Notes under the pieces: model-generated
Databases searched by the model: none
What the model was told of the DNA's origin: nothing
What the model saw: the letters and a program-made list of their open reading frames with translations, nothing else
Part shown: piece after piece, positions 1 through 7,352 of the stretch
How the letters are laid out: each line of letters opens with the position of its first letter
Position numbering within the stretch: the stretch's first letter is position 1
Translations under genes and position numbers: made by a program
Source of the DNA: WJMT01 sp964445575
Lineage (GTDB): Bacteria; Acidobacteriota; Aminicenantia; Aminicenantales; Aminicenantaceae
Length of the DNA stretch: 15,094 bases
Direction of reading: 5' to 3'
Assembly (NCBI GenBank): GCA_964445575.1
Contig: CAYULB010000052.1
Location: 1-15,094, forward strand

Positions 1-38
1 AAATGCGGCTTCTTCCTCTCAAACTTTGCCTTCGCCAT
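1..38 (-). CDS. tuf: Elongation factor Tu, N-terminal fragment (first tuf copy, downstream of fusA)
   Basis: Only the first 12 codons and part of the 13th are present, reading MAKAKFERKKPH, the standard EF-Tu beginning just before the first GTPase strand. EF-Tu is the cytoplasmic GTPase that carries aminoacyl-tRNA to the ribosomal A site. The ATG is preceded by a strong GGAGGT ribosome binding site at 44-49. The gene follows fusA after a 32-nt gap, the classic rpsL-rpsG-fusA-tuf order. It runs off the left edge, so the GTP-binding motifs cannot be seen. A C-terminal EF-Tu fragment lies at the other edge, so the cluster appears to be flanked by two tuf copies. Confidence 0.93.
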   Translation of the reverse strand, partial: MAKAKFERKKPH

Positions 39-70
39 TGATTTACCTCCTAGTCATTCTTTCTTTGATA

Positions 71-2161
71 TTAATAAGCTATCTTTCCTTCTACTTTTGC
101 TATTATTTTTTCCATCACCGGAGGAGGCGTGGGCTTATATTCAGAGTATTCCATAGTAAACAATCCTCTGCCCTGAGTCATTGTCCTAAGGTCAGTGGCA
201 TAACCAAACATCTCTGACATAGGAACAAAAGCTCTTACCGTTTGAACTCCTCCGTTTGATTCCATTCTCGTTATTTTGGCTCTCCTTGCATTAAGGTCTC
301 CCACTACATCTCCCAAATATTCCTCAGGAGTATGAACCTCAAGACTCATAATGGGTTCAAGGAGAGTGGGTTTGGCTCTCTTTGCAGCATCTTTAAACGC
401 CAAAGAACCAGCAATTTTAAAAGCGATAGCCGTTGAATCCTCTTTATGAAAAGATCCGTCGATCAATGTGGCATGAACATTGGTCATGGAAAAACCTGCC
501 AGGACTCCTGCTTCCATAGCCTCTTTAATCCCGTCTTCAATAGGAGGAATAAATTCCGGAGGAATAACTCCTCCTTTTGTTTCATTGGTGAACTCAAAAT
601 CCTTTCCTTGTTCAGAAGGTTGAATCCTTATTTTACAGTGACCGTATTGGCCGCGTCCCCCAGATTGACGGACATATTTCCCTTCTCCCACTGCTTCCTG
701 GGCAATGGTTTCTTTATAAGCAACTTGGGGATTTCCAAGGTTTGCTTTCACTCCGAATTCTCTAGACATTCTTTCCATTAAAATTTCAAGGTGCAGCTCT
801 CCCATTCCATAGACCAATGTTTGACCTGTCATAGGATCTTTTTTTATCTGAAAAGTGGGGTCTTCCTTAGCCAATTTATTCAGGGCTTCGCTTAATTTAA
901 GATGCTCACTCCTGGATTTTGGTTCCACATACGCAGAAACCACAGGTTCAGGAAATTCTATAGACGAAAATAAAATCGGTCTGTTTCTTACACTTAAAGT
1001 ATCTCCCGTAGAAATGACCTTTGCTGATGTTAATGCCGCTATATCTCCGGCAAAGACTTCTTCTATGTCTTTCCTCTTATTGGAATGCATCTCTAATAAA
1101 CGATTTATTCTTTCTTCCTCTCCACTGGTGCAGTTATAAACGGAAGACCCGACTTTGGCTTTTCCTGAATACACCCGGAAAAATGCCAGAGTCCCCATAT
1201 AGGGATCATTCACGACTTTAAAAACAAATGCCGAGAAAGGCTCGTCGTCTCGAGGTTTCCTTTCTTCCAATTCTTTGGTTTTAGGGTGATAACCTGTTAT
1301 GGGAGGGACATCAGCTGGAGAAGGCAGATAATCAACCACTGCATCCAGAATGGAATGAACTCCCTTATTTTTGAACGAAGAACCGAAGAGCACAGGAACA
1401 ATCTGGAGTGATAAAGTCCCTTTTCTGATGGCAGCTAGAATCTCCTGCGGAGATAAACTCCGACCTTCTAAATATTTCTCCATAATTGAATCGTTGATAT
1501 CACTCAAATTCTCAATCATTTCAGTCCTTTTTTGTTCGGCCTCCTCTTTATATTCATCAGATATTTCTGTCACTTGATAGTTCACTCCCAGAATATCACT
1601 GCCGTAATTGATTTCTTTCATATTTATCAAATCTATCACACCCTGAAAATCTTCTTCTCTTCCTATGGACATTTGAACAACCACTGGTTTTATTTTAAAT
1701 CTTTCTTCCATCTGTTCAATCGCCTTTTCAGGGTTTACTCCAACTCTATCCATTTTATTTATATAAACTATCCTGGGAATTTTGTACCGGTCTGCCTGCC
1801 TCCAGACTGTTTCTGATTGGGCTTCGACTCCACCTACTCCACAGAGAATGATGACGGCTCCATCTAAGACTCTTAGTGAACGCTCGACTTCTACTGTAAA
1901 ATCTACGTGCCCAGGCGTATCAATAATGTTAATTCTGCAATTTTTCCACCGGCAAGTGGTGGCTGCAGACGTGATAGTTATCCCGCGTTCCTGCTCCTGA
2001 GCCATCCAATCCATAACCGCAGTGCCTTCATCGACTTCTCCCATCTTGTGAGTAATGCCAGTATAGAACAGAATACGCTCTGTAGTGGTAGTCTTCCCCG
2101 CATCGATATGGGCCATTATCCCAATATTCCTGACTTTCTCTATTGGATCTCTTCGCCTCAA
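71..2161 (-). CDS. fusA: Elongation factor G
   Basis: EF-G is the cytoplasmic GTPase that drives tRNA-mRNA translocation and, with RRF, ribosome recycling. At 696 aa it is close to the E. coli length (704). The G domain (about residues 8-285) shows the P-loop AHIDAGKT (17-24), switch I RGITITSAATT (59-69), DTPGH (81-85, with the catalytic His85) and NKMD (135-138). Domain II follows at about 300-400. Domain III contains GMGELHLEIL. The domain IV tip contains DGSFHKEDS, keeping the tip His. The ferredoxin-like domain V lies at the C-terminus. The start is a TTG: the frame begins there with RRRDPIEKVRNIGI, as in the family, and GGAGT lies 6 nt upstream. An ATG at 2174 is out of frame. The gene sits 48 nt after rpsG and 32 nt before tuf, with no promoter visible in either gap. 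It looks like a canonical EF-G I, not a mitochondrial-type or tetracycline-protection paralogue. Confidence 0.98.
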   Translation of the reverse strand: MRRRDPIEKVRNIGIMAHIDAGKTTTTERILFYTGITHKMGEVDEGTAVMDWMAQEQERGITITSAATTCRWKNCRINIIDTPGHVDFTVEVERSLRVLDGAVIILCGVGGVEAQSETVWRQADRYKIPRIVYINKMDRVGVNPEKAIEQMEERFKIKPVVVQMSIGREEDFQGVIDLINMKEINYGSDILGVNYQVTEISDEYKEEAEQKRTEMIENLSDINDSIMEKYLEGRSLSPQEILAAIRKGTLSLQIVPVLFGSSFKNKGVHSILDAVVDYLPSPADVPPITGYHPKTKELEERKPRDDEPFSAFVFKVVNDPYMGTLAFFRVYSGKAKVGSSVYNCTSGEEERINRLLEMHSNKRKDIEEVFAGDIAALTSAKVISTGDTLSVRNRPILFSSIEFPEPVVSAYVEPKSRSEHLKLSEALNKLAKEDPTFQIKKDPMTGQTLVYGMGELHLEILMERMSREFGVKANLGNPQVAYKETIAQEAVGEGKYVRQSGGRGQYGHCKIRIQPSEQGKDFEFTNETKGGVIPPEFIPPIEDGIKEAMEAGVLAGFSMTNVHATLIDGSFHKEDSTAIAFKIAGSLAFKDAAKRAKPTLLEPIMSLEVHTPEEYLGDVVGDLNARRAKITRMESNGGVQTVRAFVPMSEMFGYATDLRTMTQGRGLFTMEYSEYKPTPPPVMEKIIAKVEGKIAY

Positions 2162-2167
2162 ATTTAA

Positions 2168-2172
2168 ACTCC
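2168..2172 (-). promoter_or_regulatory. Shine-Dalgarno site that fixes the fusA TTG start
   Basis: GGAGT on the minus strand ends 6 nt before the TTG at 2161. It overlaps an out-of-frame ATG (2174-2172) that has no ribosome binding site of its own. This supports TTG as the true initiator. Confidence 0.7.
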
Positions 2173-2209
2173 ATTTTAACTTTCTAAATTCCTTTGATTG
2201 CGGATTTAA

Positions 2210-2680
2210 CTACCATTTATAATGAGCAAAAGCTCTATTCGCTTTTGCCATCCGGTGGGTATCTTCTCTTTTCTTGATTGCTCCACCTTTATTGTCAGCA
2301 GCATCCAGTATCTCCGCTGACAATTTTTCTGCCATGCTTTTACCGGGCCTCTGTTTGGCATTGGCGAGAAGCCACCTTACAGCCAAGGCAATACCTCTTT
2401 TTTCTTCTACTTCTACAGGAACTTGATAGGTAGCGCCTCCCACTCTTCTTGATTTAGTCTCTAAAAGAGGCTTCACATTATTAATGGCCTTTTCATAAGT
2501 TTTTAAAGGATCTTCCTTTTTGCTCTTTTTTATGTTTTCAAGCGACTCATAAACAATATGTGAAGCAGTACTTTTTTTTCCGTCCCCCATTATACAATTA
2601 ATAAGCTGAGACACGAGGGTACTGTTGTAGAACTGATCAGGAGTTTTCTCTCGTTTCTTTACTTTGCCTTTTCTGGGCAT
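2210..2680 (-). CDS. rpsG: 30S ribosomal protein S7
   Basis: S7 is a primary 16S rRNA binder that nucleates the 30S head and contacts E-site tRNA. The 156-aa protein has the usual bacterial length. It begins with PRKGKV, contains the signature RRVGGATYQVPV (78-89), and ends with KKREDTHRMAKANRAFAHYKW-type sequence, here closing in FAHYKW. The start is an ATG with GGAG upstream. It lies 11 nt after rpsL. In E. coli, S7 represses its own translation by binding a roughly 100-nt rpsL-rpsG spacer. That spacer is too short here for the same structure, so S7 feedback must use another site or be absent (inference). Confidence 0.98.
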   Translation of the reverse strand: MPRKGKVKKREKTPDQFYNSTLVSQLINCIMGDGKKSTASHIVYESLENIKKSKKEDPLKTYEKAINNVKPLLETKSRRVGGATYQVPVEVEEKRGIALAVRWLLANAKQRPGKSMAEKLSAEILDAADNKGGAIKKREDTHRMAKANRAFAHYKW

Positions 2681-2691
2681 TTTAAACTCCT

Positions 2692-3081
2692 CTATCCACT
2701 TGCCTTTTTCTGTTTAGGTTTTTTAGCTCCATACCTTGAACGTCCCTGCGCTCTGTTCTGAACTCCTTCACAGTCAAGCGTTCCTCTTATCACATGATAG
2801 CGGACACCCGGAAGGTCTTTTACACGGCCTCCTCTAATAACAACAATAGAATGTTCCTGAAGGTCATGACCAATACCTGGGATATATCCTGTAACCTCTT
2901 TATTGTTGGTCAATCGTATCCTCGCCACTTTCCTCATAGCAGAATTGGGCTTCTTTGGAGTTGTCGTAAACACTCTGGTGCAAACTCCTCTCTTCTGTGG
3001 GCACTTTTCCAATGCCGGAGATTTTGTCTTGCTCTTCTTGCTTTTTCGTCCTTTTCTTACTAATTGATTTACAGTTGGCAA
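2692..3081 (-). CDS. rpsL: 30S ribosomal protein S12
   Basis: S12 lies at the decoding centre of the 30S subunit and controls accuracy and streptomycin sensitivity. At 129 aa it is close to the family norm of 124-137. It starts PTVNQLVRKGR and contains TTTPKKPNSAMRKVARIRLTN (39-59) and RGGRVKDLPGVRYH (83-96). Residues equivalent to E. coli K42 (K43 here with Met), K87 (K88) and P90 (P91) are unchanged, so no classical streptomycin-resistance substitution is present. D89, the site of methylthiolation by RimO, is also kept. The start codon is TTG, with AAGGAG 7 nt upstream. It is the first gene after the promoter at 3152-3180 and therefore probably heads the rpsL-rpsG-fusA-tuf transcript. The C-terminus is Lys-rich (KKPKQKKASG). 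Confidence 0.98.
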   Translation of the reverse strand: MPTVNQLVRKGRKSKKSKTKSPALEKCPQKRGVCTRVFTTTPKKPNSAMRKVARIRLTNNKEVTGYIPGIGHDLQEHSIVVIRGGRVKDLPGVRYHVIRGTLDCEGVQNRAQGRSRYGAKKPKQKKASG

Positions 3082-3088
3082 CAGATTG

Positions 3089-3094
3089 CTCCTT
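3089..3094 (-). promoter_or_regulatory. Shine-Dalgarno site that fixes the rpsL TTG start
   Basis: AAGGAG on the minus strand sits 7 nt before the TTG at 3081. No ATG with a ribosome binding site is available near the conserved PTVNQL start, so TTG is the initiator. Confidence 0.75.
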
Positions 3095-3118
3095 TTCTTT
3101 TTATTATGTTGTTATTAA

Positions 3119-3141
3119 ATTCGGCTAAAATCCGCCAGAAT
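3119..3141 (-). promoter_or_regulatory. Imperfect hairpin in the rpsL leader
   Basis: On the minus strand ATTC, a bulged T, GGC, an 8-nt loop, GCC and GAAT can pair: 7 base pairs with one bulge. It lies just downstream of the predicted transcription start, near the extreme 5' end of the rpsL mRNA, and well upstream of the rpsL ribosome binding site. It has no U-run, so it is not an intrinsic terminator. It could stabilise the mRNA 5' end or act in control, but the stem is short and may be chance. Confidence 0.35.
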
Positions 3142-3151
3142 GAATGTTCGG

Positions 3152-3180
3152 ATAATAGCAAACCTAGCCTGTTATGTCAA
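3152..3180 (-). promoter_or_regulatory. Sigma70-type promoter for rpsL-rpsG-fusA-tuf
   Basis: On the minus strand a perfect -35 box TTGACA (3180-3175) is followed by exactly 17 nt and TATTAT (3157-3152), which matches TATAAT at five of six positions. The expected start is an A near 3145-3148. Upstream, between the rpoC stop and the -35, the DNA has A/T runs (3181-3206) like an UP element. It lies in the largest gap of the window (125 nt), directly before rpsL, the same position as the E. coli str promoter. It is the only near-consensus intergenic promoter I found. Confidence 0.82.
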
Positions 3181-3206
3181 GGTTTTTAAAACATTTAGAA
3201 AGATTT

Positions 3207-6200
3207 TTACTGGCTTATTTGAATGTCGACTTCTTCTTCCTTTTTCTCCTCTTTATCTTCCACCAATTCTATCTGCTGATGTGTCTTGTAACCTGTGCCA
3301 GCAGGAATCAATCTTCCCATAATTATATTTTCTTTAAGCCGCCTCAGATGGTCGACTTTTCCATAAAGGCTGGCCTCTGTTAAAATACGGGTAGTCTCTT
3401 GGAATGAAGCAGCCGCAATAAAACTGCTGGTGCTTAAGGCGCTCTTGGTTATTCCAAGGAGTAAGGGTTGTGCTTTAGCCGGCTTACCGCCCTGTTCTAT
3501 AATTTTTTTATTCTCTTCCTGAAAAACAAACTTATCTACTTTTTCATCTATGAGAAAATCTGTGTCTCCCACTTCCTCTACTTTTACCCATCTCAACATC
3601 TGTCTGATAACAATCTCCATATGCTTGTCGTTTATGGAGACTCCCTGAAGTCGATAAACTCCTTGTATGTCTCTCAATAAGTATTCCGCAAGTTCTTTCT
3701 CTCCCAGTACCCGTAAGATATCATGAGGGTTCACCGAGCCATCCATTAGCGGAGTTCCTGCTTTGACTCTTTCCTTTTCTCCAACGATCAGATGAGCTTC
3801 TTTGGGAATGAAATACTCTTTCTGCCCTCCTCGTTCATTCTCAACCACAATCTTCCTATTCCCCCTCACTAAACCTCCGTAACTCACCACTCCGTTTATT
3901 TCAGAAATAGTGGCTGGAGATTTGGGTCTTCTTGCTTCAAACAGCTCTTCAGCTCTGGGCAGTCCTCCTGTGATATCTTTAGTTCTGGTTGCTTCTCTTG
4001 GAATCTTAGCCAGCACATCTCCAGCAAATATTTTATCCTTGTCCTTTATTTCAAGGTTAGCCCCCGATGGCAGAAAATGCTTTTTCAGCACCACAGGTTT
4101 TCCTTTGTCATCCTTTTTCTTTTCATCTACAATCATAATCTGGGGCTGCATTTTTTCATCTTTGGGATCTATAATTACCTGAGTGATCAATCCGGTAAAT
4201 TCATCTTGAACTTCTTCCATGGTTAACCCTAATTCCACATCATGGAAATGAACCCTTCCGGTCTCTTCACTTATGATGTAAGCATTAAAGGGATCCCATT
4301 CTGCAAACTGCTGTCTTCCTTTGACCTCTTCGCCATCTTTTATCAGGATTTGAGCTCCATAGGGGACTTGATAGTGTTCGATCTCCCGGCCTCTGTGGTC
4401 CATAATAATAATCCGGGCGTTCCTGTTGACTACAATGATTTTTCCTTCTTTATTAACCACATATTTGAGATTATCGAACTTAATAATTCCGTCATTTTTT
4501 GCTTCCAGTTTTGACTTTTCAGCGCCTCCCATGGCAATTCCGCCAATATGAAACGTTCTCATGGTCAACTGGGTCCCGGGTTCTCCAATAGATTGAGCGG
4601 CCTGCACTCCCGCCGCTTCTCCAAGTTCCGTCAGTTCACCGGTTGCCATATCACGGCCGTAACAAAGCTGACACACTCCCATCTTTGACTCACAGGTCAA
4701 AACAGACCGGATTTTGAGCTTTTCTACTCCTAGGTTTTCCAGCCTCTGAGCAATATCTTCAGTAATCTCCTCATTGACATCAATGATAATCTCATTGGTA
4801 TCTGGATGAGTGATTCTTTCTAGAGCAGTTCTTCCCACCACTCGATCGACAAAAGGTTCTATAAGCTCTCCATTTTCCACAATAGCAGTCACTTGGACCC
4901 CTTTCAAAGTCCCGCAGTCATGCTCATCCACAATGACTTCCTGTGAAACATCCACTAGTTTTCTGGTCAGATAGCCTGAATTCGCTGTTTTCAGAGCTGT
5001 ATCAGCGAGACCTTTTCTGGCTCCATGGGTAGAAATAAAATACTGCAGTACGTTTAAACCTTCTCTCAGACTGGAAATAATGGGTGTCTCTATGATTTCT
5101 CCAGATGGTTTGCTCATGAGACCCCGCATCCCAGCGAGCTGTCTTATTTGCTGTTTATTACCTCTTGACCCTGAATCAGCCATCACAAAAAGAGGATTCA
5201 ATTTATGACTTTCAAAACTGATTCTGCGCATATCCTCAATCATGACCTGCGATACCTTATCGGTAACATTACCCCAGACTCCGATGACTCGATTGAACCT
5301 TTCTCTCGCAGAGATAACTCCTTCTTTATAAAGGCTTTCTATTTTTTGGACATGTTTTTGGGCTTTTTCAACTAATTTGGCCTTCTCTGGGGGAGTCACA
5401 AAATCATCAATTCCTAATGAAAACCCTGCACTGCTGGCATATTGAAATCCAATCTCTTTCATGTCATCCAATACCTTTATAGTCACTTCTCGCCCCAGTT
5501 TTAGATAAGTGAAATAAATCAGATTCTCCAGCCCTTTCTTTTTCATTTTACCGTTTATAAAGGGAATCTTGTCTGGAAAAATGTCATTAAATATTATACG
5601 GCCCGGCGTTGTTTCTTTAATTTCATTATCAACCTTTTTTACCGGGCAAGTCAGCACATTTTGATCGTCATAATAAGTAGAAAGGTTCATAAACAGCCCC
5701 TTCAGCCTTACTTTTATAAGAGCATGCAGGTCCACTTCTTTGTTTTCCAAAGCAAGCAGAACTTCTTCCTTAGAAGAAAAAATTCTTCCTTCTCCCTTTT
5801 TTTCGTCCTGAGAAAGAGTTAAATAATAACAACCCAAGACCATATCTTGACTAGGAATCGCTAAGGGCCTGCCGTGAGCCGGGGATAAAATATTTCGAGT
5901 TGCCAGCATTAAATTTTTTGCTTCTACCTGGGCTTCAACAGAAAGAGGAATATGAACAGCCATCTGGTCTCCATCAAAATCAGCATTGAAAGCGGCACAC
6001 ACAAGAGGATGGATCTGGATAGCTTTGCCTTCCACGAGAATAGGCTGGAATGCTTGGATCCCAAGCCGATGGAGTGTTGGAGCCCTGTTAAGGAGTATAG
6101 GGTGTTCTTTAACCACTTCTTCCAAATAATCCCATACTTCTGGTCTTTCCTGTTCATGCCACTCTCTTGCCACTTTGACACTGGGCACCAACCCTTCTTT

Positions 6201-7352
6201 TTCTAATTTATGAAAAATGAAAGGCTTAAAAAGCTCTAGGGCCATTTTTTTGGGGAGTCCACATTGATGAAGCTTCAGTTCTGGACCAACCACAATAACA
6301 GATCGGCCAGAATAATCGACCCTCTTACCCAGAAGATTCTGTCGAAACCTTCCTTGTTTTCCCCTCAATGATTCGCTCAATGACTTCAAAGGTCTCCTAT
6401 TTGGTCCTAAATGAACTCTTCCTCGTCGCCCGTTATCAAACAGGGCATCCACGGATTCCTGCAGCATTCTTTTTTCATTTCGAATGATCAGTTCCGGTGC
6501 TTTAAGCTCAATCAACTTTTTCAATCTGTTGTTTCTGTTGATCACCCTTCGGTAAAGGTCATTAAGATCTGAAGTAGCAAAACGGCCCCCGTCCAGCCGG
6601 ACAAGAGGACGCAGATCAGGCGGAATGACAGGAATTGCGTCAAGAATCATCCACTCGGGTCTGTTACCCGAATTTTTTAAAGCTTTGAATACCCTGAGGC
6701 GTTTGGCCGAACGGTGCCTGCGCTGCTTGGAAGTTTCTGTTTTCATCTTCTCTCTTAACAAACTGCTTTCTTTATCAATATCGATTTTCTCTAACATTGT
6801 CTTGATAGCTTCGGCTCCTATAGAGGCAGTGAATTGATCTCCATATTTTGTCTGGGCTTCCTTATATTCCTCTTCAGCTAATATCTGTTTTTTCTTTAAG
6901 GGAGTATCTCCAGGATCAATCACGATATAAGATTCAAAGTAAAGCACTTTCTCTAAATCTTTTATTTTTAAATCGAGAAGCAGTCCCAATCGGCTGGGCA
7001 GACTTTTAGAAAACCAGATATGAGCCACCGGAGCGGCAAGCTTAATATGTCCCATACGCTCCCGTCTCACTTTAGAACGTGTGACTTCAACACCACACCT
7101 CTCACAAATGATCCCTCTGTATTTCATGCGTTTGTATTTTCCACAAAGGCATTCGTAGTCATTGATAGGCCCAAATATCTTTGCGCAAAACAGACCATCT
7201 TTTTCTGGTTTAAAAGTTCTGTAATTGATGGTCTCTGGCTTGGTTACTTCTCCCCAAGACCAGCTCAAGATTTTTTCAGGAGAAGCAATGCCAATTCTTA
7301 CCTGATCAAAATCTACCTTAGGTTTTCCTTCCATAGAATGCCTTGCTTCCAT
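3207..7352 (-). CDS. rpoC: DNA-directed RNA polymerase subunit beta'
   Basis: Beta' forms one side of the RNA polymerase cleft and carries the catalytic Mg. The 1381-aa chain includes the N-terminal zinc ribbon (C68, C70, C83, C86), the DNA-binding clamp, the active-site motif NADFDGD (456-462, with D458, D460 and D462 holding Mg), and the second zinc site (C813, C887, C894, C897). The trigger-loop segment QLTMRTFHIGG ends at about residue 938. A long insert of about 180 residues (roughly 943-1120) follows, matching the position of SI3 (sandwich-barrel hybrid motif repeats) in Proteobacteria and Chlamydiae and absent from Bacillota. The C-terminal tail is acidic. The start ATG overlaps the rpoB stop by 1 nt (TAATG), and AAGGAG lies inside the end of rpoB, so translation is probably coupled. 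A second ATG at codon 7 is possible but the first has the better site. Confidence 0.98.
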   Translation of the reverse strand: MEARHSMEGKPKVDFDQVRIGIASPEKILSWSWGEVTKPETINYRTFKPEKDGLFCAKIFGPINDYECLCGKYKRMKYRGIICERCGVEVTRSKVRRERMGHIKLAAPVAHIWFSKSLPSRLGLLLDLKIKDLEKVLYFESYIVIDPGDTPLKKKQILAEEEYKEAQTKYGDQFTASIGAEAIKTMLEKIDIDKESSLLREKMKTETSKQRRHRSAKRLRVFKALKNSGNRPEWMILDAIPVIPPDLRPLVRLDGGRFATSDLNDLYRRVINRNNRLKKLIELKAPELIIRNEKRMLQESVDALFDNGRRGRVHLGPNRRPLKSLSESLRGKQGRFRQNLLGKRVDYSGRSVIVVGPELKLHQCGLPKKMALELFKPFIFHKLEKEGLVPSVKVAREWHEQERPEVWDYLEEVVKEHPILLNRAPTLHRLGIQAFQPILVEGKAIQIHPLVCAAFNADFDGDQMAVHIPLSVEAQVEAKNLMLATRNILSPAHGRPLAIPSQDMVLGCYYLTLSQDEKKGEGRIFSSKEEVLLALENKEVDLHALIKVRLKGLFMNLSTYYDDQNVLTCPVKKVDNEIKETTPGRIIFNDIFPDKIPFINGKMKKKGLENLIYFTYLKLGREVTIKVLDDMKEIGFQYASSAGFSLGIDDFVTPPEKAKLVEKAQKHVQKIESLYKEGVISARERFNRVIGVWGNVTDKVSQVMIEDMRRISFESHKLNPLFVMADSGSRGNKQQIRQLAGMRGLMSKPSGEIIETPIISSLREGLNVLQYFISTHGARKGLADTALKTANSGYLTRKLVDVSQEVIVDEHDCGTLKGVQVTAIVENGELIEPFVDRVVGRTALERITHPDTNEIIIDVNEEITEDIAQRLENLGVEKLKIRSVLTCESKMGVCQLCYGRDMATGELTELGEAAGVQAAQSIGEPGTQLTMRTFHIGGIAMGGAEKSKLEAKNDGIIKFDNLKYVVNKEGKIIVVNRNARIIIMDHRGREIEHYQVPYGAQILIKDGEEVKGRQQFAEWDPFNAYIISEETGRVHFHDVELGLTMEEVQDEFTGLITQVIIDPKDEKMQPQIMIVDEKKKDDKGKPVVLKKHFLPSGANLEIKDKDKIFAGDVLAKIPREATRTKDITGGLPRAEELFEARRPKSPATISEINGVVSYGGLVRGNRKIVVENERGGQKEYFIPKEAHLIVGEKERVKAGTPLMDGSVNPHDILRVLGEKELAEYLLRDIQGVYRLQGVSINDKHMEIVIRQMLRWVKVEEVGDTDFLIDEKVDKFVFQEENKKIIEQGGKPAKAQPLLLGITKSALSTSSFIAAASFQETTRILTEASLYGKVDHLRRLKENIIMGRLIPAGTGYKTHQQIELVEDKEEKKEEEVDIQISQ

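Noticed and set aside
2036..2174. ATG-started open frame of about 45 codons overlapping the 5' end of fusA on the minus strand
   Set aside because: It has no ribosome binding site, runs out of frame through the conserved EF-G G domain, and has no family resemblance. The GGAGT there serves the fusA TTG.
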